From Isoperla grammatica (lineage: Eukaryota > Arthropoda > Insecta > Plecoptera > Perlodidae), in assembly GCA_945910005.1 (NCBI GenBank), contig OX246738.1:23966186-24030185 (forward strand): DNA of 64,000 nucleotides, given 5' to 3'. Of the stretch, positions 46,044 to 58,571 are shown one piece after another. The notes beneath the pieces are model-generated. The model saw only the letters and a list, made by a program, of their open reading frames with translations. It was not told the DNA's origin and ran no database searches. Every line of letters starts with the position of its first letter. Position 1 is the stretch's first letter. The position numbers were made by a program, and so were the translations under genes.

Positions 46044-46109
46044 TTTTTTGAACTTGACTTTAATCTTAAGTGATTTTTTTTAAACAGTGAATTTTTTGGG
46101 AGGAGGTTG

Positions 46110-47340
46110 GAGAAGGAGGTTGGTTAGCAGCGCTATCTATTCTGCTAGTTGAGTCTTAACTATGCCTAGTGTCATAGAAGAACATAGCTACACTGTTCAG
46201 ACAGTAGAAATGCAAAACAAAATAGTGAAAATACTAGGAGATGGGGATTTCTCGTTAAATTAAATGGGCCTTTAGGCCTACAAGTAAATTTACCTGCAAG
46301 ATGGTAAAATTGGTATATTTTTGGTTTCGGGGGATAATAATCATAAAAGCTTAGACGTAGGCCTAGGCTACATAGGTTTTGGGATCAAGGTGTATTTAAA
46401 TTAGATGAGTATAAATTTCAACTTTCATTTATTGACTGTTTAATACAAGGTAATAATAATTTATTGCTTATTTAATGGTGAAATAATCAAACAAATTAAT
46501 GATTTAGCCCATTAGACAAATGAAATAGAAATACTGAATTCTGTCGAATAACATATACATACGGAGGCCCAGAGTTTTTAATCTAGAAGCATGCTGACAA
46601 ATTCTTAGTCAACTTATTTGTTTGTTCAAAGTTTTGTAACTTGTTAACATCACATTGACAGGTTCTCTGAATAGCAAGAAGGGTGGATGCACAGATTCAA
46701 AAACGAGCAACCTATTATTTTGTACTGTGCAATGTGCTTACATTTGTGTACCTGTCGTGATTCAAATATGTGAGGAAGTATCTGTTCAAATCATATCATT
46801 TGGAGACACAATTTTGTTACACAGCAAATACACCTTACATTTGTTCACTGTCCTGCTTGAGCCTGCCTGCTAGATATAGCAGAGATAGGAGAGCATTGCA
46901 AACCAGATGTCGGAGAGAGCAGAAATAGCAGCTGATCTCTCAAAAACAGGCGAACACCTGAAATCGGTATCGACTAGGCCTACTGTTCCGCACTGCAAAT
47001 TAAACAGCATCACCGCAGAATGCCAACATACCGGTAATATGATACATTATTCGGCCATACTAATGAGACAGATGGAAGTGACAATCACAAAATAACATCG
47101 ATACATTTATCATTAACTTACAATACAAACATGTAATTTTCATCTACGATAATAAGTTCTTGATTTTAACTACTGGTATCGCATCAATTCACTTACCGGC
47201 TATTTTTAGGCTGCAGGCAGCAGAGCACTGCTCTCTGCTTTTTTTCTGCTGCATGTTTTATGGCAAACATACAATTCACTGCTCTCTCTGCTTTATAGCA
47301 GACTAGCAGGACAGGCAAACGAACCTAAGGTTAACAGTTA
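46110..47340. repeat. Old dispersed repeat fragments
   Basis: GGTTGGTTAGCAGCGCTATC at 46120 matches a fragment near 19163. The stretch 47140-47340 (TTCTTGATTTT, AATTCACTTACC, CTGCTCTCTGCT, CTGCATGTTTTA) matches 55910-56100. No coding capacity. Confidence 0.55.
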
Positions 47341-47469
47341 TGACCTAGAAACACTATAAATCATGGGGGGGGGGGGGAGGGATTACCGATATTCAGCCAT
47401 GCTTCCCAGTAGGCCTACTCTTTCTTATTTAGGTTATAATTTTACTGCGTTCTTGTGTTACACATTCTA

Positions 47470-47970
47470 AAGATGTTTATGTGAACCTGATCCAAGTTTA
47501 CTCGGATCACAAAATGTCTTACGTACACGGTATTGAGTTAATGGGATCCATGTTCGTGAACGTGATCTGGTTCCGACGGGGCAGATGATCAGCTCTCGGA
47601 ACAGGGTTAGTTGGACCCAGATAATATTTTGGTGGCAATATGAATCAACGGCAGCAAGTTTCAGACAATATTAGAGTAATGTGAAAACAGATATCCTGAG
47701 GGAATTAAATAATAGTACAAATACTACAAACAACACAAAAAATACAACATTTTACAATGAGTAATAAATTATGGCTAGTTAGTAATTAGTAAAGTCTAGG
47801 GTAAGAGGCATTAGTGTGATTGAGGAAATAGTTTGATACCGCACCGCAAGTCATGGAAAAATGCATCCGTTCATGAACCGTTACGGATTCAGTTAATTCA
47901 TCCTGCAATTGCGATGGATCCAGTTATCTCAATCGAGTAGCTTAGTTCAGGTTTGCAAAAGCACATTTAG
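47470..47970. mobile_element. Diverged copy of the 7077-7566 MITE
   Basis: Shares ordered blocks with 7077-7566: AAAATGTCTT, GCTCTCGGAACAGGGTTAGT, ATAATATTTTGG, CAATATGAATCAACG, GATGGATCCAGTT. Terminal repeats are eroded. Confidence 0.65.
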
Positions 47971-48380
47971 GAGCCAATAAAATAAAATTGGGTTAAAATT
48001 ACAAAATATTACTACAGTATTTTACCACCATGGTTGATAAATTTGTAAGTGAATTTACTGATTCACATCACTACAAAATATAATAAATATGGAAAAATAA
48101 AGACTAAATACTTTAAGCATAAAAATGATAATAACTAAAATTAATAAAACCTTTTCATAGGCCCACATTTTTGGCCATCATGCATTTTCTGTTTTTTTTT
48201 TTAGTACAGACAGTTAATGACTTGGACATTTCATCAGTCCAACCTACCTCCTAAACCTACAATCCTAGAAAAGCATCCCTGGGAAGGGGAGGAAAGACCA
48301 CCCTGCCACGATTATGAAAATCACACCGAAAGTAAATTGCAAGAGTGTTGGTGCACATCTGTAGTGGAACATACGGCGAT

Positions 48381-48521
48381 CTAGACTTCCCTCTTCATGC
48401 CCGATACGGCGTACCGAGCCTGCGGTGTGGGCTGGTGGCTGCCAGGGGGTACGGGCAGGTGTTGCCCACTTGCCTGGCTGTACAGCATACGACCACTCGG
48501 AGCCTGGGTCACGTACACACT
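48381..48521 (-). CDS. GPS2: GPS2 terminal exon with stop
   Basis: Acceptor TTGTTTACAG. Encodes SVYVTQAPSGRMLYSQASGQ and ends ARYAVSGMKREV before TAG at 48381-48383. The C-terminus differs from the vertebrate one, but the low-complexity style is the same. No clear poly(A) signal was found just downstream on this strand. Confidence 0.8.
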   Translation of the reverse strand, partial: SVYVTQAPSGRMLYSQASGQHLPVPPGSHQPTPQARYAVSGMKREV

Positions 48522-51500
48522 CTGTAAACAATGGAATACAACTCTGTGAATAAGGTCACACCAACTGTATGCTATGCATAGCCAAACTAATGAAGCCGAC
48601 ATTTAGAAATTTCAAAGATTTAATGTCGGCATCAATAGAAGCAAAGTTTATCCATAAACAATCTCCATTCGTTCATCCATTAGCCTAGTTTACATGACGT
48701 ACATATGCAGAGCTGTAACCTGGTTAATTGACTTAATTGCTACGATAGCATGAAGTCTCCATCGTCATCTCCACAACTCATGTATCATCATGCATAATAG
48801 ATTTAGGCGAGACAAACCCAATAGTACAGTGAAAGCTACATCTAAGGCAATTACCATCTTTAGACATAAGTTGCCTTGATTGATACCATCTGTGAGGGAA
48901 TGGTAATTATTAGGGTTGCCGTTCGATATGAATTTCACCATCGATAATCGGACCAGTAAAATCGATTATCGATCGCGATAATCGACTTAAAAAAATATCG
49001 ATCGATAATCGAATCAAAATTACGTTATTTTTCGCATAAGAGGCGGACCATTTGCGAGTATATTGTTTTCCGGGGTATTGTGCTGTTTGCCACAAGATGC
49101 TACTCTGCCGAGATCGAAGATGAAACTGGAGACTGCAGCTGGCTGTAGTGGTGGGGTGGGCCGTGGAAATTTCCTTGTCATTGGCTTGACCTTGAGCCGG
49201 TAGGAGGGGCTAAGGAGGTTGGAATGCAGGAGGGGCGGTCGGCTTGCGCTGGGAAATGCTCAGTTGTCATTCAGGATTCATTCAGGATTCATGACAGCTG
49301 GTTACACACCACTGATACGCGAGATAACAATTTAGCAGCGGCGTACAATACAAGCAAGAACAAATAAATAATGGATCAGAAAAAGATAATAGTCTGAAAT
49401 TGGGATTACTTTAAAATAAATATTTGATAACATTTTTCTGATTTCGTGATTAATTTTCATTGACGCCAACATTGACACGAAAACCGAAGTTTTTCCACAC
49501 CTCACTTCTTAGTTGCAACCGAGTAAATAGATCTGTTTTAGCCGTGATCAAAACATCGCGCGAACAAGAGAAAAAAAAACGGATCAAGAAACAAGTGCTC
49601 ACTGCAGGCGACCTTACCGCTCGCGACTAGGCCGGCCCGGTCACCCTTCTACTGCTCGACGGGGGGGGGGGGGGGGGGGGGGGGGGAAGGGCAGGCCTGG
49701 GTAGGGAGTGGGGGATGAGGGGTGGGGGTTGAAGCTACCACGCTGCTAGGCGCCACGCACGTAGGAAGCGTAACGAGCGGTAAATTCAAAATCTCGGCCG
49801 GGGTTAGCCATTCGATTATCGATCGATTATCGATATAGTGATAATCGATTCGGGAAGACTGAATCGATTATCGATCGTTTCGGCGAATAATCGTATCGAT
49901 CGATATATCGATTATCAAATGGCAACCCTAGTAATTATGCTGTCATCTTCATGCAGTTAAGAATGCCAGCTATTATCCATTATTTGGAAGTTAGTAGACT
50001 TCCAACGAGATTGACAACGGAGGCCTATTCCCATCCAACAGCCGTTAATGCAACACGGCACACCAGTCCAACATTGGCAGTTAGTCACCACAGCCCACGG
50101 CCAAGACTATGAAATGTTATTCAATGCAGTAAACTAGGAAAACGCTAACCATTGCCAGATGAGCAATTTTTTTTTCATAAAATCAAAAAAATCCTTGGCA
50201 TATCATATTACTTTTAACAAAAAAAAAGATACCTTGATAAAAAACATAATTATTTTACAAGATGGCGGTTTAAATTACAACCTTAGAACTTGTGTACATT
50301 ATTTCTCGATATATGCTGCTAATAATTGCACGAAATATTGTTTAAATCCGTTAAGAAGTTTTCTTTAAATAAATTAAAACCTTCAAATTGATTTTTCAAT
50401 GGATTTCCACATAATTTCATTCAACCGTGCTCTTCTCAATAGGCTCTAATTCATAAATTATTAACTGTAACTTTTATTAAACACGACGAACAAAATTTAG
50501 CACACACACACACACAGACAAAGCGCCGATCGAGTTGTATGGAGAGATTCACTCCGCTGCGACGCTCATCTAATGACCGAAGATTACATTTGTGTTGTAA
50601 CAAGAATATGTTATGTATGCTTACTGCTGTCATGCCAATACAGAATATTGTGACATCAGGGTCTATAACACTGAAAGGAACTCACCTGTGGAGTGCTGGC
50701 ACCAGGCTGATAGTTCCCTGTGGTCATGGGAGGGTGACTTGCTGATGGTATCATCTGGGCTCTGATTGGGTACCCTGAGGTAATGCCACCTGTCTTGGCC
50801 CCCTAATAACAAAATTTACAGTACAGAAAACAGTATTTTAAAAGAGTGAATTGACTTAGGCTGCAAAATACCACTATGGCAGTGCTGTGCAATGAAATGT
50901 CAAGAGTTGCTCTACGTTGTAAAACGCTACTAAAGGGAACGTTGTTTGGTGAGTACGTACTATTTATAAATTACTTAAACTTACTAATTAGTTTTACACA
51001 GCTAACATTGAATTCACTTTTTTCATACTTGATTTTTTATGGTTTGGTGGCATTTAAAACCAATTTTATTTTTGCGAATATTTGTGATGCCCACCATTAA
51101 ATGCAATGTTCTTCATGTGCAAAATACTAGGCCTAGCGATTTACTTGAAAATGCACTTTTTCTGTTTATATCGGCGTATTTTTACCACTTCTACAAAGAA
51201 ATTAGCTATTGGCCTATTTCACATCATTTAAGGTTTATTTTGCTGGGATAAGGCTCTATCGAACATATCGATAGTCGAAAATGACACCGCGAAGTCGATA
51301 AAAGAAGTTCATTGAAAACCGATCGAGTAGTAGGCCTAGTTCCCTTTACCAACCTCACATTAAGACACTCTGCCAACTGTAAGTTACTAACAAAATTTAG
51401 CTAGATTTTTCATAAATCAATTTGATGAAGCGCAAATAGTCGTTTTTAATTACGAATTCTTGATTTTTGCATTACCATTGTGATAGAATGCCATTTTTTT

Positions 51501-54500
51501 AATGATAAAAGAGATAACATTGAATTAAGCCTATTAATGCATTTTTTCCGCATCTCTAGTCATCAACAATGTTCACGATATGATGTTACATGAATATAAT
51601 TACCTGAGGAGGTTGTTGTATAGGAATAGCCCCTCCGTGGATGGGCACATGAGTCGATGGTCGTATGGGAGCCACAGAGTAGTACTTGTCCGGCTCTTGT
51701 GCAACCGTGAACCCAGGCTTTTGGTCAATGGGTTGGTGATGAGACGGGACGTAACCTAAACAAATATGTCTACATTAGTCCCAGCTGACATAATATTTAA
51801 ATAACCACAATCAACTATATTCTTAATTATTCAGGATACACATTGCACATTGACAAATTTAAAATGCATCTACTGTGTGAAATCCAATGCCGAGCCTGCG
51901 GCAGCTGAGTGTGAGAATTTAAGGTTTTTCGTTCGTATCTTTGGAAAAACTTTTCTAATCAAAATTTTGGGAAGACACACTAGACAGATATTATCAGAGT
52001 CAACAGATAACAAAAACAAATATTCTCAAAATTCATTACATTTGGATTAAATGCGATATACGATAAATTATTGTATTATCTTAATATCATATCATATTTC
52101 ATCCAAACATAATAAAATGCGCATAGATTTATTTTCGTTATCTATATACCCTAATAATATCTGTCTTGTGTATCTTGCCACAATTTCAATTTTAAAAGTT
52201 GTTTTAAAGATACAAACGGAAACACTTAAATTCTCACGATCTGCTACCGCAGACTCTTACAAAGCACCTCACCTCGACTGACAAGTAGGCCTAGCTCATT
52301 ATCAGACATAGACTTGACGTTTCATTTGTAATATAAGGCGGGGGGGGGGAAGAAAGAAACAAAGGTGAATTGATGAGGGGCATAGAAGGCCAAGCAAGAT
52401 GTTTGTCTACCTTGTCCGTGCGGGGTGGTCCGCTGCCCCATGTACACCGTGTGCTTGCTCGCCTCATCTCTGGGCGGGACAGAGGCAGCGCCCGACGGAG
52501 GCTGCGTGTACTGAGTTGCGGAGTACGTGTACACTGTCTGCGCCGGGGTGGGAGTGTAACTCACGGTGGAGGGGTTCGTCACGGGCTGGATTGCATTGTG
52601 CTGCGGGTAGAACGGCTGAGAACCCCCGTACGGAGATGTGTTCTCTGGAAACAGAAATTCAGGTTGTATTTACTTACTTCAGGGATCCCTGCTACTGTAT
52701 TATCAGTCCATTATGTCTGAAAGCAGTGGAGCACGAGTTTTCTGAAAATCGTTCATTATTTTTTATATTAATTTTACTAAACAAAAAATCGTTGTAGGCC
52801 TACTGCAGTTGCTGTCATCGCACCAGAAAAACCGGTTCCAAGCGCATGTTTTGTACATCCATAGGGCCCGGGGTAAATTTTGTTTTTTGTTTTTTTCATC
52901 ATTGGTACAGGGTACTTCTGACTGTCGCAACAGCAACTAAAAGGTTGACACATAACAAAGCAGTCGACTGTTGAGTAAGTCGTAAAACAAAAAAATTAGG
53001 GATGTGCGGGTAGTGATTTTTTAACTCGGGTCGGGTTCGGGTCGGGTATGGAAATTAACCTCGGGTCGGGTATGGAAATTAACCTCGGGTCGGGTCGGGT
53101 CGGGTCGGGTAGTGCTAAAATTAATACACACGTATAGATCAGTCAAATATAGAATAGGCCTAAGTAAAGTTTTTAGTAATAATTAATAAAAATGTATCAA
53201 TCAATAGAAAATACGTTACATAAAATGTAGTTGTGTACGAATCTATGATCCGAATCTACTTCAACACACTCGAATTTTCTAATTATTTGAAAAATTTGAA
53301 TTTCCCGCCGTATTTCCCGCTATTTCCGCCAAGAATAAGGTGACCATATTTACAAATCGAAATTCCGGGACAAACACAACTTTCGGCGATAACAATGGGG
53401 GGTGTGGGGGGGGGATGCCCCCCACAACAGCCCCGCAGGCAATTTTTTGAAAAAGTGTGTTTTTATGTGGTTTTAAGCGTTTTAGAATGAGTTTAGAGTG
53501 AGTTGATTTTTGATGTTTTTTACTTTTAAGACGCTCTTTAATTTCTGATCGTCCCCCGTGCGCGATAGAAGATGTGGATTGACACTGACTGCAATGAACG
53601 TCGGAATCGTCATTTGCCCGCAATTGCTTAAAACATGGGAAGTCTTTTTGTAACTCACTGTTAAATTTACACTTCCTTTTTGGTGGCGGCATTGTCGCAG
53701 CACAAACAAACACTCACACAGTATCAAAGTTCAACGGCGACTAATGACACGCCAAATACAACAAGTCAGAACCTGGGGAGGCGGCGAGTCAACGGTAGGG
53801 AGACGGTAGGGGGTAGGGGTAGGGTAGGCCGGTCAGCTGATATGGTACCGGTAAGCTACGTGTACAGCTGCCATCACAAGTAACTCAATAAATCACGCAT
53901 TTTGTTCTAATACTTGCCGTATCGATAATTTCCGGGACATTAGAAACGTGTATCACAATTCCGGGACATTTAAGTGCTTTTCAAAAAGTCTTCGGGACGC
54001 GGGGACAGAGTGTAAAAAACCGGGACTGTCCCGGGAAATCCGGGACGTATGGTCACCTTAGCCAAGAAGGCGGTGGGGAGTTCTGGCATATGGTCGCCAT
54101 CTTTGTTTAGATCATGGTCAAATGTCAAATACATCGTGAAATCATGGTGAACTATTGTTATTCACCTAGTCATGAAATAATAATAAAGTAAGATAGAAGG
54201 TAAGGCATCCTCATATAAATATCAGTTCCTCCCAAGCTTCCTCGTCTTGCAGCTTCATATTGAAATTCACAATTTCGACCAATCATAACCTCGAAATTAT
54301 GTTGTACTAGGCCTAGGCTACCCGACCCGGTTTTTTCGGGCATAATTTGCGGCCCGACCCGACCTCGGGTAAATTTTGTTACCCGAAAAATACCCGTTTT
54401 TCGGGTACCCGCACATCCCTAAAAAAAATATAAATATAAAAAAAAATATATAAATAATATAGGCTAGTTCATAGAGAATGTCTGGTATTCGTAACAATGT

Positions 54501-57500
54501 TCAAAGCTAGAAGATCGTAAATCTTTAGTAATCCAGTAATTTCCATCTATGATAGGGTAAGCGGGGGGAATTGGGTTGTAGGTTTAGAAAGTAATTAATT
54601 TTAGAAATATTTTACATATGTGGTACATAAAAACACTCTTGAATGGTATGTTGTCTATTAAGGTTTAATAAAGCATGTGTATTTGATCAGTTTTGTTCAT
54701 TAATCTTCTTAAGAGAAGCATTTTGAAGATATACTACAAAAACACCCAATTGCCCCCAAGGGGGCAATTGGGTGGCGGCTTGAAAACTTCATTAATCCAC
54801 ATGCTATAGGGTGGGGGTAAATGGGTGGTGAGAGAGGAAGTGAAACTGAAGAGATTGATACCTCACACTTTATTGTAGGTTGCAAACTGAGGAAGATATG
54901 AATCTATTAATAATTGTATTGTATTGTTTGCAGCGATAAACAAAATATGCAAATTAGAAGACACCATACATAAACCAAGTTTTGTTTTGATTTTAAGTTA
55001 AAGATAATGAATGTGTGAAAACACCTCAAAAAGATTTTTATCTTTTAAATACAAACTAAAAAAAATATTAAACTTTGAAAACTTTCTCTTATCACTGATT
55101 TTCAAACCTAAAGAACGGACAAAAGTAGCGTAATTAGGCCTTGATTGTGACTTATACAAGTTATTTTGAGAGTAACTAACAAAAAAGTTGCACACCTGTG
55201 CATACTCTTTCTTTGATATTCCTAAGTAACTGTTATCAACAGGAACCGGAGCCTGACAAACGAGCAAAATGTCGTTTAACGGCACAGGAATAATATCGGG
55301 CTAGATTTATAGGTTATGTAGCCCTAGGCCTCAGGCATGAAAAAGGCTTAGGAAAAAGGAGGGAATCCAAACATACTGCCATCTTGAAACTACACTCAAA
55401 TCAACTGTTTAGCAGAGCTATCTTGTGGAAGAAGTTCATATTAGCAGGAAAAACATAATTATGAAGTTCAACTTCTTTTCCACCCATTTTCCTACTATGG
55501 GGGTAATTGGGTTGCACATATTTCATTGTGTGTTCATAGTTAATGTAATTGATTATTATTGTTATAAAATACACCACACTATTGTTCAATATCTTTACTT
55601 TATCAAAACAACCATTTATTGTAAATACTCTACATGTAAATCAGTAGAACTCAAATTAACTTAAGCGAAGTGTAAAGTTCTAAAACACTTTCAACCCACT
55701 ATCATTGGCAACAAATTTTCAATTGCCCATAACAATTGCTATTTGTTTCTAGTCTAACTTTATATTGTTTTTTATTAAAGACTGATATCTTATATGAATT
55801 TTATGATAGTTTATAGTTCAAAATTTTGTCTAATAACTTTGCAAAATGGAAAACAAAAATATACAACCCATTTCCCCCCACCACCCAATTCCCCCCGCTT
55901 ACCCTACGTAATATGTTCTTGATTTTCGTCACCCTTAGTTATCACGTCAATTCAATTACCCACCATTTTCAGGCTGCTGCCTGCTGGCTACTCGGCCATC
56001 AGCCAGCAGGCAGCAAAGCTCTGCTCTCTCTGCTTTCTGGCAGCTGCATGTTTTACAGGCGAACGCCGAGAGAGCAGAGCCGCGAGACAGGCGAACAAAC
56101 CTAGTAAGAGTAGGCTTGTACTTGTTTTAAAGGAACTAGCCGGCTCACAGCAAACGCCAGCAGCCAGCGAAAGCGAGCTCGCTCCAGCCCCAAAATATGT
56201 CCAACATGTTCAACTTTCTAGCGAGTAGTTAGCGAGAGCCAATCAAACTCCGCTACTACAGTATAACACGTGCCCATTATCACCCATAGGTGATGCTTGT
56301 AGTGCCTTTTTATTTTCTGTCAACACGAGCAGTAATAAGCTCCTACAAGTCAGCTCACATAAGTTACTTGACTACCTGACACAGCTTTAAGTCTGGGTAG
56401 GTTGACTGAATCTTGCAATGAGAATTGTCAGTCAGGACTGTCTTCAAAATGTGCTTATTCATTGTTATAGGCCTAATCATCTAAATCTAATAGAAATTTT
56501 GTAATTATATGGCTATTGTCAGTAGTACATCTTTAGTTCAAACTGAAAGGGACTATACAAATGTTTTAACTATGAAATTTAACACAATTAGCACTCAATC
56601 AAACCTTTTGCAGGGACTTCATCACTACTTTCAAAACTTTGAATTAGACACACATTTAATTTAAATTAAGTTTTAATTAAAGAGGGATTACTGTTTATTC
56701 TGTAATGATGCACTCAACTCAATGATACACGTCACGTCAGCCTTTTTGTCGCCTCATGTTTCGACATATTCATTGTGATTAGAGTTAAAAAATACGCATT
56801 TACAATGATTCTTAATGCATTAGAAGTGTACATGATACAGAAAAACCCCGTTACAACGTCACCGGTTACAATGAGAGCCCCGTCTTTACGAGAGTTATTC
56901 AAAACAATGTCAAATTTCTATAGGGAAGTCTGGTTACTTGAACTGGTTATAGCGAGAGCTATTATAACGAGAGCCCCGCTGTAACGAGTGAATTGTCTGT
57001 TTTTCAGAACTACTATAACATGTATTTATGATCGTTTATAACGAGCGAAAAAAAATTCACGCCTATAGGTTAATAACTTCTCATATTTAACAGTGTTACA
57101 AGGTAAGCGTGCTCTATATGAGATGTGTTGCGACTATACACACGGCGCCCGACCTACCGCACTGACCGCCCCTTTCCCCCCACCCACCCGCGGACCGTGA
57201 AGACAATGACATAGCGCACGCTCCCCCGCGCACCGCGTCCTCCCATTGGTTCAAACTTCAAATTGATGAGATTGAGATGACAGTTGACAAGAAGAGCAAA
57301 GTGATAAGGTTCATTTCATGTTCAGCTTCAGTGCATCGGCTTTAGTCACGCAATCGACAGCATCACATTATTTGTTCTTATATTTGAAGTTTTATTATCG
57401 GTATGTCGAAGCGCAAGTGCATTAGTAGCGGAAAAATTGGAAATTCTGACGAAGATAGATGAAGGAAAAACATCAAAGTCGGAGAAAGGTTGGCAATACA

Positions 57501-58531
57501 AATTAAGTTCGTCGTCGTTGTTTACAATTTTGAAAAATCGAGGTAAGATAGAAAATGCCGTTTTTCGGGAAAGTAAGCCTACGCAACACAAACGTTTAAG
57601 AACAGCCCAGCACGAGAACTTAGAGAAAGTGCTATTTGAGTGGTTCACGCAACAACGGGCCAAGGGAATACCCATCAGTGGGCCTATGCTTCAGGGCAAA
57701 GCAGATGAGCAAGCACATTGTCGCATTCTTTTGTTATGAGCTAAATCGTGTTCTGTGCGTTTGCCCGTCGACCAGCTACGGGAAGTGCGGTCTTTCACGC
57801 TGGCGGACAATGCACCCGCCCTTCCTGGGCGGCTACGATATACGATCCTCGGTAACGAGCGAGCACTATATTAGGCCTAGCGGCGCGACTTGTGACCTTG
57901 CGAACACTCGGCGCGAATTGTGTTTAGCACCAATAAAACATTTATTGGGTGTAATTTGCGAAGGTACTCTGTTGGTATAATACCATATTTTTCACTTTTA
58001 AACACTAAGTACCCTGTACGAATACCATTATTTTTTCGTGAAAGGAAAGTTGTTAGAGTTGTAATAAAAATGAAAATTCTGCTTTCATAATACTGTTTGT
58101 TATTTCTCTCACTTGCCGTGCGCACTTTGCTAGAGTGTGAAGTGATCGCATGAAGGCTGCAAGGCACGACATATGGTCTCCCCTCCCCCCCTAGGCAGTG
58201 AGCATACAGCTGGCAGCCTGCCAGGCCTCAGCGCACTCTCATATGTTGACGAGGGACGATTTAAATCATTTTGTGACATTGTCGGCATATAGCGAGAACC
58301 TCGCTATAGCGAGTGATGGAGCTCATTTTACCCAGTCTTGTTATTACGGGGTTTTACTGTAGTTTGATATTTTAGGTCAACTAGTTGTGTATTCCACATT
58401 TAGTACACATTCTTAACTTGCTCACACAAACCATGATTAAGACTTACTGTTCCACAATACAGCTCTTACGTAATCGTGTCCCCTTCTCGTGTCGTCAACC
58501 TCTGAAAGCAAACAAAATTGAGTTTAGTATA

Positions 58532-58571
<40 letters not shown>

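Noticed and set aside
52837..53110. Telomere-like or pentanucleotide array (GGGTC)n
   Set aside because: The repeats belong to the subterminal part of the hAT element 52997-54421 and are mirrored at its other end.
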